Source: Reticulascus tulasneorum (taxonomy: Eukaryota > Ascomycota > Sordariomycetes > Glomerellales > Reticulascaceae). Taken from it: a stretch of DNA of 64,000 bases. Both the position numbers and the translations under genes were made by a program. The notes beneath the pieces were generated by a model that saw nothing but the letters and a program-made list of their open reading frames with translations, did no database searches and was not told the DNA's origin. Location: positions 1,674,001 through 1,738,000 of the forward strand of contig LSAX01000008.1 of assembly GCA_001557505.1 (NCBI GenBank), read 5' to 3'. This document shows positions 33,830-44,623 of the stretch, piece by piece (within the stretch, counting starts at the first letter, position 1; each line of letters begins with the position of its first letter).

Positions 33830-34789
33830 ACGGGAATTTGCGGATGGGCAAGGAAGGCCTTGAGCCGGGACGCGCGATACAGACCTGGTATGGGAGTCGG
33901 GAGGAGAAGGGGGACGCAGACTGAAACTGCTGGTTTTGCGGCAACTTTGTAATAGTGAGCAGAGCAGTGACAACGATAGACTGGCAGCTCCGAGTGTGCA
34001 ACTCGGAGTTCTGTACAATATCCCTGATAAACACAACCCACGCACGAAATGCACCCAAGACCCGCACGTGAAGTCAGTCTGCGGTCAACACTCCGCTGTG
34101 CCTCTCAGGAATCCTCAATCGACATTCACAATGCACGGAACAAGAGCTGAATCGACGTCAGGCCATGTTGAAAAGCCATCAAAATCATTTGTCTTTGTAG
34201 TGTTGCAGTAGAATACAGCGCGGATCCCTCGTTACAGGAGCCCGATCCTAAGCTTCGTCTAACGACTCGCAATCCCTATGCCTACCATCTATGCGTGTAT
34301 TTTCCAGCCCGTAGCCATCATCACACACTCAGTCATTAATCCCCATTTTCTATGCCGAGAGCATTCGTTAAAAGACCAAACGTGAGGATCGTTAAGTTCA
34401 ACCTTTCTAAAACTCCGCCATGCCCGTGGCCCCATTTCCCCCTTTCGCTGATGCAAACGCGCAAAACAGAAAAACACAATAGAAAACGTGAATGCAAGGT
34501 CTGATCGTAAGCCAGCAGAAGAACCGGCAGGGTATATCCTCCGCAATCCACCTCCCAAACTCCCTCCGTACCCGCCTTTCCCTCGGCTTTCCTAGCTCCA
34601 GCAGAGAAGGTAATTGTGAGAAGTGAAAATTACACGTCCTCATTATCATTACCCATTGTTGCCACCGGGGTTTCTCAAAATTCTACCTCCACAAGTGACA
34701 CGAGCCTTCCGGCTTCACTGGCGTCTGAACCCCCTTGAATCCTGGCGAGGGGTATGTTCCGAAACGTATGTATGTACAGCCGATCACGA
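33830..34789. other. Convergent 3' intergenic region
   Basis: About 960 bp between the RPT3 stop and the stop of the minus-strand Lst7/folliculin-like gene. No supported gene; only short frames are present. Confidence 0.5.
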
Positions 34790-36271
34790 CTATGAGCTGA
34801 GGACAACACCGAGCTCGAGCAGCAGATGCACAAACTTAGTGTGCAGCTCAATGAAGAAGTCGGGTAACCCAACGAGCTCAGCCAGCCCTCTGGCCTTCAG
34901 GGAGACGCCGCCGCCGCCGCTGCCCATTCGGCGCGTAAAACCGCTCCCGCCAGTAAGGAAGCTGCTTCCGCCACGATCGCTTGCGTCCCGTTCCTGTGTC
35001 GCGGGCGTGGGGAAGATGCCGTAGGAGCTCAAACCGACAATGGGGCTCATCTCGGCTGCCTTCTCGGCTTCCGCTTCAGCCAGCTGCTGGATCCAGGAGG
35101 CGAGCTCACGGAAGGCGGCGGCGATGAAGCCGAATGTTTTCATGGCTAGGCGCTCGCGGTGGGTGCTGAGCGCCAAGAAGGCGTAGACGCGCTTATGGCC
35201 ACGCGCATGTACATCCGGGATGCGGAAGATGTACGCTGTCGTGTAGCCGGCGAGCGGGTCGCCGAAGAAGATGGGACCTCCGGAAGCAGCAGAGCCAGGG
35301 CTGTGGGTTGTGACGAAGGATGGCGCATTCGCGGACTGGGGAGAGGCGCTCGGTGTGGCTGTTGCGGGGGTGCGGGGGAGAGTCTCGAAGGAGAGAGTCC
35401 GCAGGCAGGAGGCGCGGACGATGGAGAAGGAACTCGGGGTTAGCGGTTCGTGCGTCGATGTGTAGTCCAGGTAGTGTGCATGGCTTGGCCGTCTACTGGT
35501 CGAAGACATGCTCGATCGCGAGGTCAATGACGGCCCTCGACGATGTCCTCTTGGCGGCTGTTCCTCGCCATCCGTGTCGCTAGCAGTGGACGCTTGAGAA
35601 GTAGGGGGGGAGGCTTGACCCCCGGCACCGTACACCCTGGCATACGGGGCTCTGGTGCGCAGCGTAGGACCTCGTTCGGACCTGAAGTCGTTCTTGCCCT
35701 TGCCCACTTCTTGTCTTTGCGGCAGTGTGAGAGCGCAATTATCGCAGGGGCTCGCACGCTTGGTCACGTATTCATCGTACGTCCTCCGAAAACTCGAATC
35801 TCGACGCGTCTGCTGCTCCGGTATTCGGCGTGGGCTCTCGGGTGGTGTCTCGATGGCTGAGACGGACGGTTGAGGAGGGTTTGCAGCGGTGGCTCGCAGC
35901 AAGGCGGCTCTGTGTGTTTGTGCTTCTTGCTCCGAGGCAGGAACGGATGAACTGCGCATGGCGTTGAGGTTCATTTTGCGTAGTGCCTCCGATATAGCAA
36001 CCGTAGCTTGCGTAGCACCAACTGGGGTCTGGCTGGTCCGGGGTCGGTCATCGGCGGTGGTGTAGCTCGGCGGCTCGTGGTCGAAGCAGCCGGTGCATGG
36101 TACGGGAAGGCCCTCCGTGACCATCAACGGGGTTGGGCCGTGGAGGTCACAATAGTGAGCGAGACATAGCTGGATGCCGGTCATTAGCGAGAGGGGCTTT
36201 GTCTGGTGGGGTATGGTGTCGGCATCGTCGTGCGACGAAGCGAAACACCGATCGAGTGTAGGTACGCGCAT
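34790..36271 (-). CDS. Lst7/folliculin-like protein
   Basis: A single exon gives 493 residues from ATG 36271. Folliculin/Lst7 is a longin-DENN protein that acts with Lst4 as a GTPase-activating protein for Rag-type GTPases at the vacuole or lysosome, in amino-acid signalling to TORC1. The longin start is TGIQLCLAHYCDLHGPTPLMVTEGLPVPCTGCF. After a disordered Ser/Pro-rich insert, CDNCALTLP and a second low-complexity stretch lead to SFSIVRASCLRTLSFETLPR. The second part of the longin domain follows: GGPIFFGDPLAGYTTAYIFRIPDVHARGHKRVYAFLALSTHRERLAM. The C-terminal DENN region seen in animal folliculin is essentially absent, as is usual for fungal forms. A second in-frame Met at residue 30, just before TGIQ, is an alternative start. 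The gene faces a 6.9-kb empty region upstream. Confidence 0.85.
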   Translation of the reverse strand: MRVPTLDRCFASSHDDADTIPHQTKPLSLMTGIQLCLAHYCDLHGPTPLMVTEGLPVPCTGCFDHEPPSYTTADDRPRTSQTPVGATQATVAISEALRKMNLNAMRSSSVPASEQEAQTHRAALLRATAANPPQPSVSAIETPPESPRRIPEQQTRRDSSFRRTYDEYVTKRASPCDNCALTLPQRQEVGKGKNDFRSERGPTLRTRAPYARVYGAGGQASPPTSQASTASDTDGEEQPPRGHRRGPSLTSRSSMSSTSRRPSHAHYLDYTSTHEPLTPSSFSIVRASCLRTLSFETLPRTPATATPSASPQSANAPSFVTTHSPGSAASGGPIFFGDPLAGYTTAYIFRIPDVHARGHKRVYAFLALSTHRERLAMKTFGFIAAAFRELASWIQQLAEAEAEKAAEMSPIVGLSSYGIFPTPATQERDASDRGGSSFLTGGSGFTRRMGSGGGGVSLKARGLAELVGLPDFFIELHTKFVHLLLELGVVLSS

Positions 36272-37284
36272 CTTGGGCGAGGGTGCACACAGAGAAAGAG
36301 AAAGACGAGAGAGGAGAAGCAGAGCGGTTGCAGATTTGGCTTGGGGGATCTAAGTCGCCATGGCGCGATCGCGGAGACGAGGCGATCTAGGGGACTTGTT
36401 GTATTGGTGTTCGGGTAGTGGGATGATGGTGACATTGGGGGGCTTGAGGCTTGATGGGTGGGAGGGAGAGAAGCGTGGGGTGGGAGGTGACAGCGAGGCT
36501 CTCTGGCCGTCTTATAACTAGCTCATAGAGACGGACGGGGATGACGGATCTGTACGAGCAAGCCTGGTGGAACGTCGGACAGGCACAAGCATTACATGCG
36601 CATACATGCACGCACCACCACCCGTGGCACGGCGTCGGAAGGCGAGTAACGTGGGCTGAGGCACGGAGGTAGTTGGGTAATGATTTGGTACTGGGATTTG
36701 GATAGGGATTTTGTAGGAAGGGTGGGGGTTCAGTCAGGTTCTGGGTCGAGTTCTGGTGTGGTAGCGCAACTGGCTTGGCTGGCTGGGCTTTGCTGGCTTG
36801 CTGGCTTGCAAGGCGGCGGCGTGTGTCGGGAATGGGGGAAATGATATGCGGGTGCGGTGAGGCGGTGAGTGAGCACCTTACCAATAGGGAGCCCGCCGGT
36901 TGAGGATTTGGGGGGTATGAAGAAGAGCGCAATCGAGATTGGACAGGCAGTGCAATGCAGAAACAGCAGCAGAAGCGAGGAAAAGCAAACTCACTATCGA
37001 TGTCATGACGTATCTTATCTCCTTGCCTCGAGATAAAACGGTATGGTACGTAAGTAGTAGGTAGGTAATATTTCCCACAACGAGGGAAAGGGCCGTTTGG
37101 TCAGATAAGTAAAACACCTGAGGAGTCCGAATGGCCGGCGGCGCGGGCGAGAGGGTTAAAAGACGTCCGAGGTGGGTAGGTGGGTAGGTAGGTGGGCAGC
37201 GCGCCTCTTCACGCCTCAAGCGCGTTAGGGATGCAGTTACGATGCAGACGAGGGCGAGCGTAACGAGAAGCAGAAGGAAGACGC

Positions 37285-37330
37285 AGCGCGCGCGCGAGAG
37301 AGAGAGAGAGAGAGGGAGGGAGGAGGAAGA
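37285..37330. repeat. GA-rich microsatellite
   Basis: A GCGCGCGCGA tract passes into about ten GA dinucleotides and then GGGA/GGAG repeats, all purine on the plus strand. Such polypurine tracts upstream of fungal genes can act as nucleosome-poor promoter elements; here it is about 1 kb upstream of the Lst7-like start. Confidence 0.8.
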
Positions 37331-38754
37331 GGACAAGAAGTCGTCGTGGTACGAGAGATGACGGTGGGGTCCGAAGCTGAGCGGTAGTTTCTTTTTTTGT
37401 GGTTGAAAGAGAAGCCCTCCGGGACAGTGTCCGCCACGAGAACGGAAGGCGAGAGGGCCAGACCAACTACCTTAGCTACCTTACTTGCTAAGCCAAGGAC
37501 GACCGGCAGTAGAAACGTAGGGAAGGTGGCCTTGGAAGGTATGGACCCGGGTGCAGTGCAGTGTACGTAAGGGGAGTTGTCGATGGAGGCAAAAACGAAA
37601 ACGGCGCACTAGTGGAATAAGTGGGAAAACCAAAGGCCGAGAAGAGAAAGAGGTCGTCTTATGAGGAAAGAGAGTGGGCTTCTCTCGCTCTCGTATGTGC
37701 AGTGTGTCGCGTTGAGAGGTCCGCAGTTGTGTGGTTCCCTTCTAGACCAGACCAGACCAGGCCCAAATATCCCAGGTTGATGAAGGGGTGGATATCACTA
37801 GGAGGTCGGGGGAAGGACCGCTTTGTATGTGATTGCACCTACCCTACCCAACCAACTGACTTATATAACTTATTAGTTTTGCCTAGGACCAAAAGTAAGG
37901 TAACGGTAGTAGTAGTACTAGGCTAGTTACAACCTATTGCCTACTCCGTAATAAGGGCTTACCTGTCTTGGTCGAGCAGGTATGGGAGGACTGATAAATT
38001 GGTTTGTAAGGCACGGTACCGCAAGCCGAGGTGATGTGAGGGTACTGGTAACAACAAGCAACACAGGAAGATCGAGCGCTCGCCGGTCGGGTCGGAAGAG
38101 TGCGATGGATGGGCGATCAGGTGGGAATGGACGACGACCAGGCCGGATGTCGACAGGGTTCAGCGTCTCTGTTGCTCTTCCTACCCTCCAGGGGGTGGGG
38201 TGTCTTGTTAGCTTTGGCGGAGCAGAGCAGAAGCTTCGGGATGGTAGGGTGATCTTTGTTGGTGCGGTGGGTTTTGGAAATGGATTTCGATTTTAATAGA
38301 CCCACTCGACGTCGCGAGCCGTCGTGGGAATCATTGCGGAAGAGCGAGAAGAAGAAAGAAGCTGGCCCCCGAGTGCCGGATTTATTTCGAGATTTCGGGA
38401 GTGTGACAGATATGTAAGCCGAGGAATTGAAGGTCGAGATATGTCATGCCAGCCAACAACCAACGAGAGAGGGACTATGCAAGGTGAGAGTAGAGTGATG
38501 AGTTGGTCGACTCCCCGGGTCTCCGTCTGGCTGTCCGTCTGTCTGTGATGACTCGCGGGGCGACCGTCTAACTACGTACTCGCAGGATTGGAATGGAATG
38601 GGGTTTCTATTCGTAGGTTGTGCTCCGGAGAGTGATATGAAGCTGCAGCACGAGCAGATGGGAAAACCACACCACCGTTGCCAGGAATAAATCACAAACC
38701 CCTGGGGCCCCCCGTCCAAAAACAGTGGGCTCGGAGCAGGGTGGATGTATGAAT

Positions 38755-38785
38755 GTATGTAGGTACGTATGTACGTATGTAGTAG
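38755..38785. repeat. TACGTATG tandem microsatellite
   Basis: The unit TACGTATG is repeated with small variations (GTATGTAGGTACGTATGTAC and continuation). The same octamer core reappears in the 39952-39971 palindrome. Confidence 0.75.
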
Positions 38786-39951
38786 CATGCAGCAGCGTGC
38801 GTGCGTGCTTTCGCGAGAGATCTCCTTTCCAGATGTCTGGAACACCCAGGAAAAAAGTGACGAGTGACGGAGATGATGATGCGAGGTGTATGAAGCGAGT
38901 CGAGGATGGGGGAAATCAAGGTCCCCGGGAGGTGTGTGTGTGTGTGAGTGTGTGCCCTTCGCCGCTGCTACGTAGTAGAGATGCTCGTCCTGTGTCAGGC
39001 GAGCCAGAAAAAGGATCAAGAGAAACCAGGGGCAAGGCAAATTGACAAAAGGGGGACAAGGATTCCCTTCCACTGTGACTTCCAGAAGATTGAGCGTTAA
39101 TGCGGGGAGGCAGATCCGGGCAGTCCTCCGGCGAGATTATCGGATGAGAATATCTCGATACGGCTTGCGAGTTGGGTGGTTGGAGGGGGTGGGTGAGCTG
39201 CTGCTGGTGATGGGTGTATCTAATTGGGGTGTGTGTATGCGCGTGTGCGTGTGTGTGTGTCTGTGCTTGTGCTTGCTTGCTTGGGTTGCTTTGCTTGCTC
39301 GACTCGACCTCGACTCGGCCACTGACGAAAGAGGGAAAAATAGAGTTTCGATTTGGAGGAGATAACAGGTATAATTAGGTTCGTTGGAGATGATGGGAGA
39401 GGACTCGGCGGGGCGGTGTATGGAGGTGATTGACTCGTATCTTTAAGCTTCATTTCTTAAATTATTTCTTTTCCACTAGACTTCCTTTTTTTTTTCTCTT
39501 CCTGTTTTTGGTCTCTCCCAGCTTCTGGGGAGAGTCGAATAAGTGAGTGCGCGCGAGTGGTTCAATCAATCTCTGGCTTCAACCGCGTCATACGGGTAAG
39601 AGAAGCAGCAGCAGCAGCACCCCTTCTTCCATCGGGATATTGCACCTCGGCTCCAATTAGCCCATGGTCCCGGACCCGACTGCAGCGCGCCCATTACCCT
39701 CGCCCGTTACCTGTACCCTCCCTTTCTTTTACCAAGTACAAACGGCACAGTGTAATTACTAATTAGTCGGTGGGTGGTTCTCTTACATCTCGACGTCTAT
39801 CCCGTCAATCACAGGCGCCTACGGTAGCACGAGTGGCAGGGTTCCGATCAACGGCACCCACTACCGATATGCCTTATTGTACCGTCTTTCCATACTTCCC
39901 TACCTTAGTAGTTCCCTAGTTGGCTCGTTTTCCCGTTGCGGAAAACCATCT

Positions 39952-39971
39952 TACTACATACGTATGTAGTA
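39952..39971. repeat. Perfect 20-bp palindrome
   Basis: TACTACATACGTATGTAGTA equals its own reverse complement over 20 bases, with no spacer. It could be a dimeric transcription-factor site or chance overlap of the TACGTA-type microsatellite common in this region. Confidence 0.85.
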
Positions 39972-42900
39972 CACACAGACACACTCATCCAGACTGCTCA
40001 GCCTATACTTGGACCGAGATATAGTAGGAACGCGTAGTAATGATCCCACCGTCAAACCCATTATCCCATGGGTCCGTCTCCCTCGCCCCCATATCCCTCC
40101 CCGCGCCATCCAAAGGGAACAGCCATCAGAGCTTCCCCGGATCTAAATCTATCCACCGCTCGCCTCACTGCCGGAACTGGCACTTACTCACCACGACCAC
40201 ACACATCCGGCTCTTCCTATCACTCACTACAAGTCGGTGCACGTACGATGCCTACGGAGCACGGCGTTCCTAGTAATGATGTCCAGACCCCCTCACCGCC
40301 AGAACCAAACTTCATATGTACTTCAAACTCACCGTCACTGTCGAGACCCTGTCCATGAAACTTCATCCTCCTAGCCCCGAATTCTAATTGACAAAGTCGC
40401 GCCTCCCACACGACCACGCCGGCGCTGCCCTTTTCGGAATCCGGTAGGCTAGTTGCGCTTACTGCGTATGTAATCCTGCATACATGGGCCCCATATCAAA
40501 GACCACGCGCTTGGCTCTACTGAGCAAGGCCTTGTCTCGGGGAAGACGTCGTTTATGGCCCGGGAGGAGCCTTTTTGTTTTCGCAAGATAGCTTCACCGT
40601 CAGTTGATCCAGCGGCGGCGGCCAGCGAATCTCTCGTGGACGCTTGGCCGGGTGTCTCTCGCCGACTTGCCTGCCGTCCCACGCCATTCCCTCTCGCAGC
40701 GCCTCCGAAAATGACAACTGACAGAAACAACAAACATCAAAAACCTTAGGTTTAATACCCGGGTCTCACGAGGGGGCGACGAGGACTAACACAGGAGGAG
40801 CCTGACCGACTTCACTGCGGCCGCAGACTTCCATATTCTCCCCCTAGCGATTTGGCCAAGTGATCAAACGACCCCTGCCCACCGGTGAAGACGTCCGACC
40901 TCGCTCACGATGCCCAGCATCCAACTGCAGGCCTCGCACGTGTGCTCGCGCCGTCCGTGCCTGGCACCATGGGCCGATATACCACTGCCCGTTCCATGGT
41001 CCCGTCAACCTTGGTTATACATATGTGTAGATGGGCTATGTAATAAGCCAACGTACAACATCACTACCCTGTCCCTTTGAGTGATGGATGGGGGACGCAA
41101 CTCTGCCAAAACGGACACTCCCTCCCGTGGACCCCATCCCGACCGCATCGTCGCATCGCCTCAAACCTCAGAGTGCCAGAACAGGAAAGGGACCGCCCAG
41201 AAGCGGGTTCATCAAACCGCCTCTTTTCCACGTGTCTGGCTAATTGGGAACATATCGCGGCGCCCCATCTAGGCCCCATCTGCTGCCATCGTGTAACCCA
41301 GCCTGACGATCTGGGGTACAGAGAGGAGAAGCCGCGTCCGTTTCTGTTCGCTTTCTCGGCCGCCCCGCCCTTCGGTTCTGGGCCTCCATCTCGAATCCGT
41401 GCGCAGGTGTATGTAACAACGGCAAGAGAAGTTGGAAGTGCGACGACCACCACCACCCCTCCCTCCCCTTTCAGAAGAAACGTTCGAACTTTGAAGCGCA
41501 TTGCCGCTCGAGATATTACGTGTCTGTATAGCCCCAATGACGACGCTATTAATCCGGCAGCTGGTGCAACCTGCAGCGAAGCTAGGACATGCCATAATTA
41601 CTGGCTGCCGCCCAAGCTGCTGCTACATTTTGCCCTCGGCAACCCCCATATCCCCAGACATCAGAGATGGCCCTGCACCTTTCTGGTAGATATTAGCCGC
41701 TGCGGTCCGATCGTCCTTATCGACTTGCAGACACAGGCAAGCCAACCCGTCATTTTCCCCAATTCGCTCTTTCGTCTGATCTTTTTTTGTTCCCTTTCTT
41801 GTTAGGTATTCTGTCTGGTTTGGATTTGCATGTTCCATTGCCGTTTTTGTTTTTCTTCCCCTTCTCCACATCTTCCCTCAGGGCCAACTACCGTTCCCTT
41901 GATGTACATGATGGATTGTGATCGTAGCTCAGGGGGTCACTCCCACAATGCGTTCATGCCGGGCTGGGCCTTTGCTTCCCTCATCCACCTACATACCTTA
42001 TGTAGCACCCTGTTCTCCAGATTCGCCCCGCGGAGTTTCCCTGCTACCCCATCCCATTTCTCCAAAACGTGCGACGCCCCCGGGGTGGGTTGTTCGGGAT
42101 GCGCCTGGGGAAATCATCCGGAATTGAAAAAGAGAGCGAGCCCTTGCTAGAATATGTGTCGACGAATGGGAGGGCCGGGCATTTAGATGACGCCCATGAC
42201 CGAGCGTCGCTATTTCGCAGAGGCGTAGGGTTTATCCAGCGCACCTTGCCGCAAAGCTTCTGGAAGGTCGGCTGCATTCGTTACCCGCAACGTGTGCCGC
42301 AGGGAGATATTTGACCGTCTATCCGCCTATCTGCAGTGTCAGTGTCGCCAGCGAGCGAGCGAGCGGGTGACGAGACGGATGGGATGCTTGGGCTCATAGT
42401 TGAGATCGGCTCAGATAATGGAGCAGGTGCACAGCAGAGGCGGTCCATCTGGATATTCAAGTGAATGCCCACGATAACATCTGTAATGGCTATTAGTCCA
42501 GATCTTGACACCAAATAGCCCCACGGGTAGCCCACCCGCCGGAATATCCAGGTTGAGTTCATGTCTACCATCAATTTCTTGATTTGGCTCTCTTGCTAAT
42601 CGCCGGCTTCGCCGTCCTGATGGGACGCAATGACTTCATTCAGTCGCGCCCGTGCAATCTGTTACAGCTCCTTCGGAGAGAAAGGGACGGACTTTGACGC
42701 CGAGACACGGCGATGCAACCACACAGAACTGTCCCTCCTGGTAACGAACTGGCTGTTCGGGATCACGGCAAGGGCAAAGCAGCAGGGGAACAGGCCAAGT
42801 AAAAGCAGAAAAAGGAACAAGAAAGTTTAAAAATTCTCAACCCTGTGTCCTTGGCTCGGGCCATTACAGTATCTTACACCAAAGGGTGCGCGACCCTCTG

Positions 42901-43165
42901 ACCAGAGGTCTAATACAGCATCCCGCTCGGTAACCTGACCGTCATCTCTGACCGAATAATTCCCAAACCTAGCAGTGGTCGTCAAGACCGTGCCTCCTGA
43001 GTCCCATGCTCACACGTATTCGTATAGTAAAAACACGTAGCAATACAAAGCCATGCCCCTTCCATCCTAAGCTGTTGCTTCCCGACGCCAATGCAATATA
43101 CAGTGTATGCTCCAATTCCAATCGCCTGTCGCCTCATGCCAACCTAAGGTCTATCCCGACATTTC

Positions 43166-44623
43166 TCATTCCACGAACGGGTCACCAACCTCCAGCCTCT
43201 TAGCCGCTGGCTCCTCTGCCCCTTCCCCGTCTTCTTCCTGGCCGTACTTGTCCAACCATAGCTTCCTCAGCACTTGGTATATGAACAAGAACTGGGGGTC
43301 GGCTTGCACCATGCTCCTCCGTTGTTCTCGCAGGGCATCCACAGTCTGAAAGATGAGGTCCTCCTTCTCTCCATCTCCGTCGTAGTCTTCTAGATAGCCA
43401 GCCTCGAGCTCGCGCATGAGATGCTCGAGCGTGATAAACGTGCCTGTTCGCCCCACGCCCGCGCTGCAGTGGATGACGCGCGGGTTGTCCGCTTTGTTGT
43501 GTTCGCGTGATAGGCGCATCAGCGTGAAAAAGCTGTCGAGGTCCGCGAGGGCCGGGACCCCGAAGTCAGGCCATCTAGTGTACAGGAGGTGATAGACATC
43601 TCGGGGTGTGGGCTCGTCCTTGACCTGAAGCTTCAGCTTACGGACCTCGATAGCGCCGTTCTCCAGTGTCTCGATGTCCTCGAGAGCGAGGGTTGCCTCC
43701 CACTCGTCGTTCCACACATTATCCTCGTTGAGTGTCCATGAAGCCTGTGCTCGGTTTAGAGGTAGGTATGGGAAGCATTTCGGCGCGCCGTTCTCGAACA
43801 TGCTCGTTAATTGTACTATGACCACCGGTGTAGTCAACTGCTCCGCAATCATGCGCCAGACGAAGTCCAAGGACGCTTCGGTAGGGCCCTGCATCGCGAT
43901 GTACCGTAGTGGCGGGAGCTTCGTGTCCGAGAGCGACTCGAGCTGTACCATCGATGCGTTGACATAGTCGAGCTCCGTCGACGCCACGCGCAGCTTCACA
44001 CGGTTGTGATTCCAAGGTTTTATGTTGTAGTACCTGTCCATCACGCCTCTCCTCATATCCGTCTGCTTATAGGTCGCCCATCGGTGGTCGCCATCGGCAT
44101 CCGGGGCGCTGCCAAATGCTATCCGGTTGCGCTCCATCCATACGATATCCTCGAACTTCCTTTCGAGATCTAAAGAGCATGCAGGTCAGCCTCTTGCCTT
44201 TGCGACCTGAGCGCAGTTAAAGGGATATAGTGTAGTCATACCTGCAGTGGAAAGCGTCAGGAACGAGGGTATTTTTGCCTTTTTACCAGGCAGGTCCTTC
44301 GCTGTCGCATCGCCGTTGCTCATCTTCGTCACAGCTGGTGAGGCGGGGGGATGCCCAATGACGCCATCATGAGTTACTATGGCTGGCGGCGGCGAGGTGG
44401 GCAAGGCTGCGGGCGGAGGCGATCGTGCGCGCTTTGTCGCACTGCGCAAATGAAGGCTGCGAAAGGCCGACTTCCTCAAGCCTTGCTTCTGGCCGGGAGA
44501 AATCGTGGGAACCAACACAGGCGCCGGGTAGGTCTCTGGCTCGGCGGCGTGAGGAAGGGGTTTCGCATCGGTCGAGATGGTAGGGTTCTTGGGCTTCCTG
44601 CGGAATTTGGGTAGGTGGTCCAT
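43166..44623 (-). CDS. Protein tyrosine phosphatase, non-receptor
   Basis: Two exons (44623-44242, 44169-43166; 72-bp intron) encode 461 residues. The first 120 residues are a basic, Pro/Ala/Ser-rich disordered extension (HLPKFRRKPK, LRKSAFRSLHLRSATKRARSPPP). The rest is a classical PTP domain: VMDRYYNIKPWNHNRVKL, DYVNASMV, YIAMQGPTEASLDFVWRMIAEQ, the WPD loop WPDFGVP (about 327-333), and the signature VIHCSAGVGRTG with catalytic Cys about 362. The catalytic aspartate, cysteine and arginine are all present, so it should be active. It resembles the cytoplasmic Ptp1/Pyp type that dephosphorylates MAP kinases in yeasts; the target here is unknown. The open frame continues upstream of 44623 through an Asp/Ala repeat, but the ATG at 44623 starts the first protein-like segment. 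Confidence 0.92.

Larger units (their letters stand above)
36272..43165. other. Gene-free, microsatellite-rich region of 6.9 kb
   Basis: No recognisable gene lies between the Lst7 start and the phosphatase stop. Visible elements include a GA dinucleotide run with GGGA extension (about 37285-37325), CAGAC/CCAGA repeats (about 37744-37760), a TACG/GTAT run (about 38755-38785), GT-rich runs (about 38930-38950 and 39228-39262), a T run (39486-39495), a 20-bp palindrome (39952-39971) and a GCGA run (42350-42366). The frame at 41077-41805 reaches 242 codons without an ATG start or domain. The start could hold a long leader and promoter for the Lst7-like gene; the rest may contain noncoding transcripts. 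Confidence 0.5.

Noticed and set aside
41077..41805. 242-codon plus-strand frame in the gene-free region
   Set aside because: It opens with TTG-like sequence, not ATG, is overlapped by long minus-strand frames, and shows no domain or conserved-looking block.
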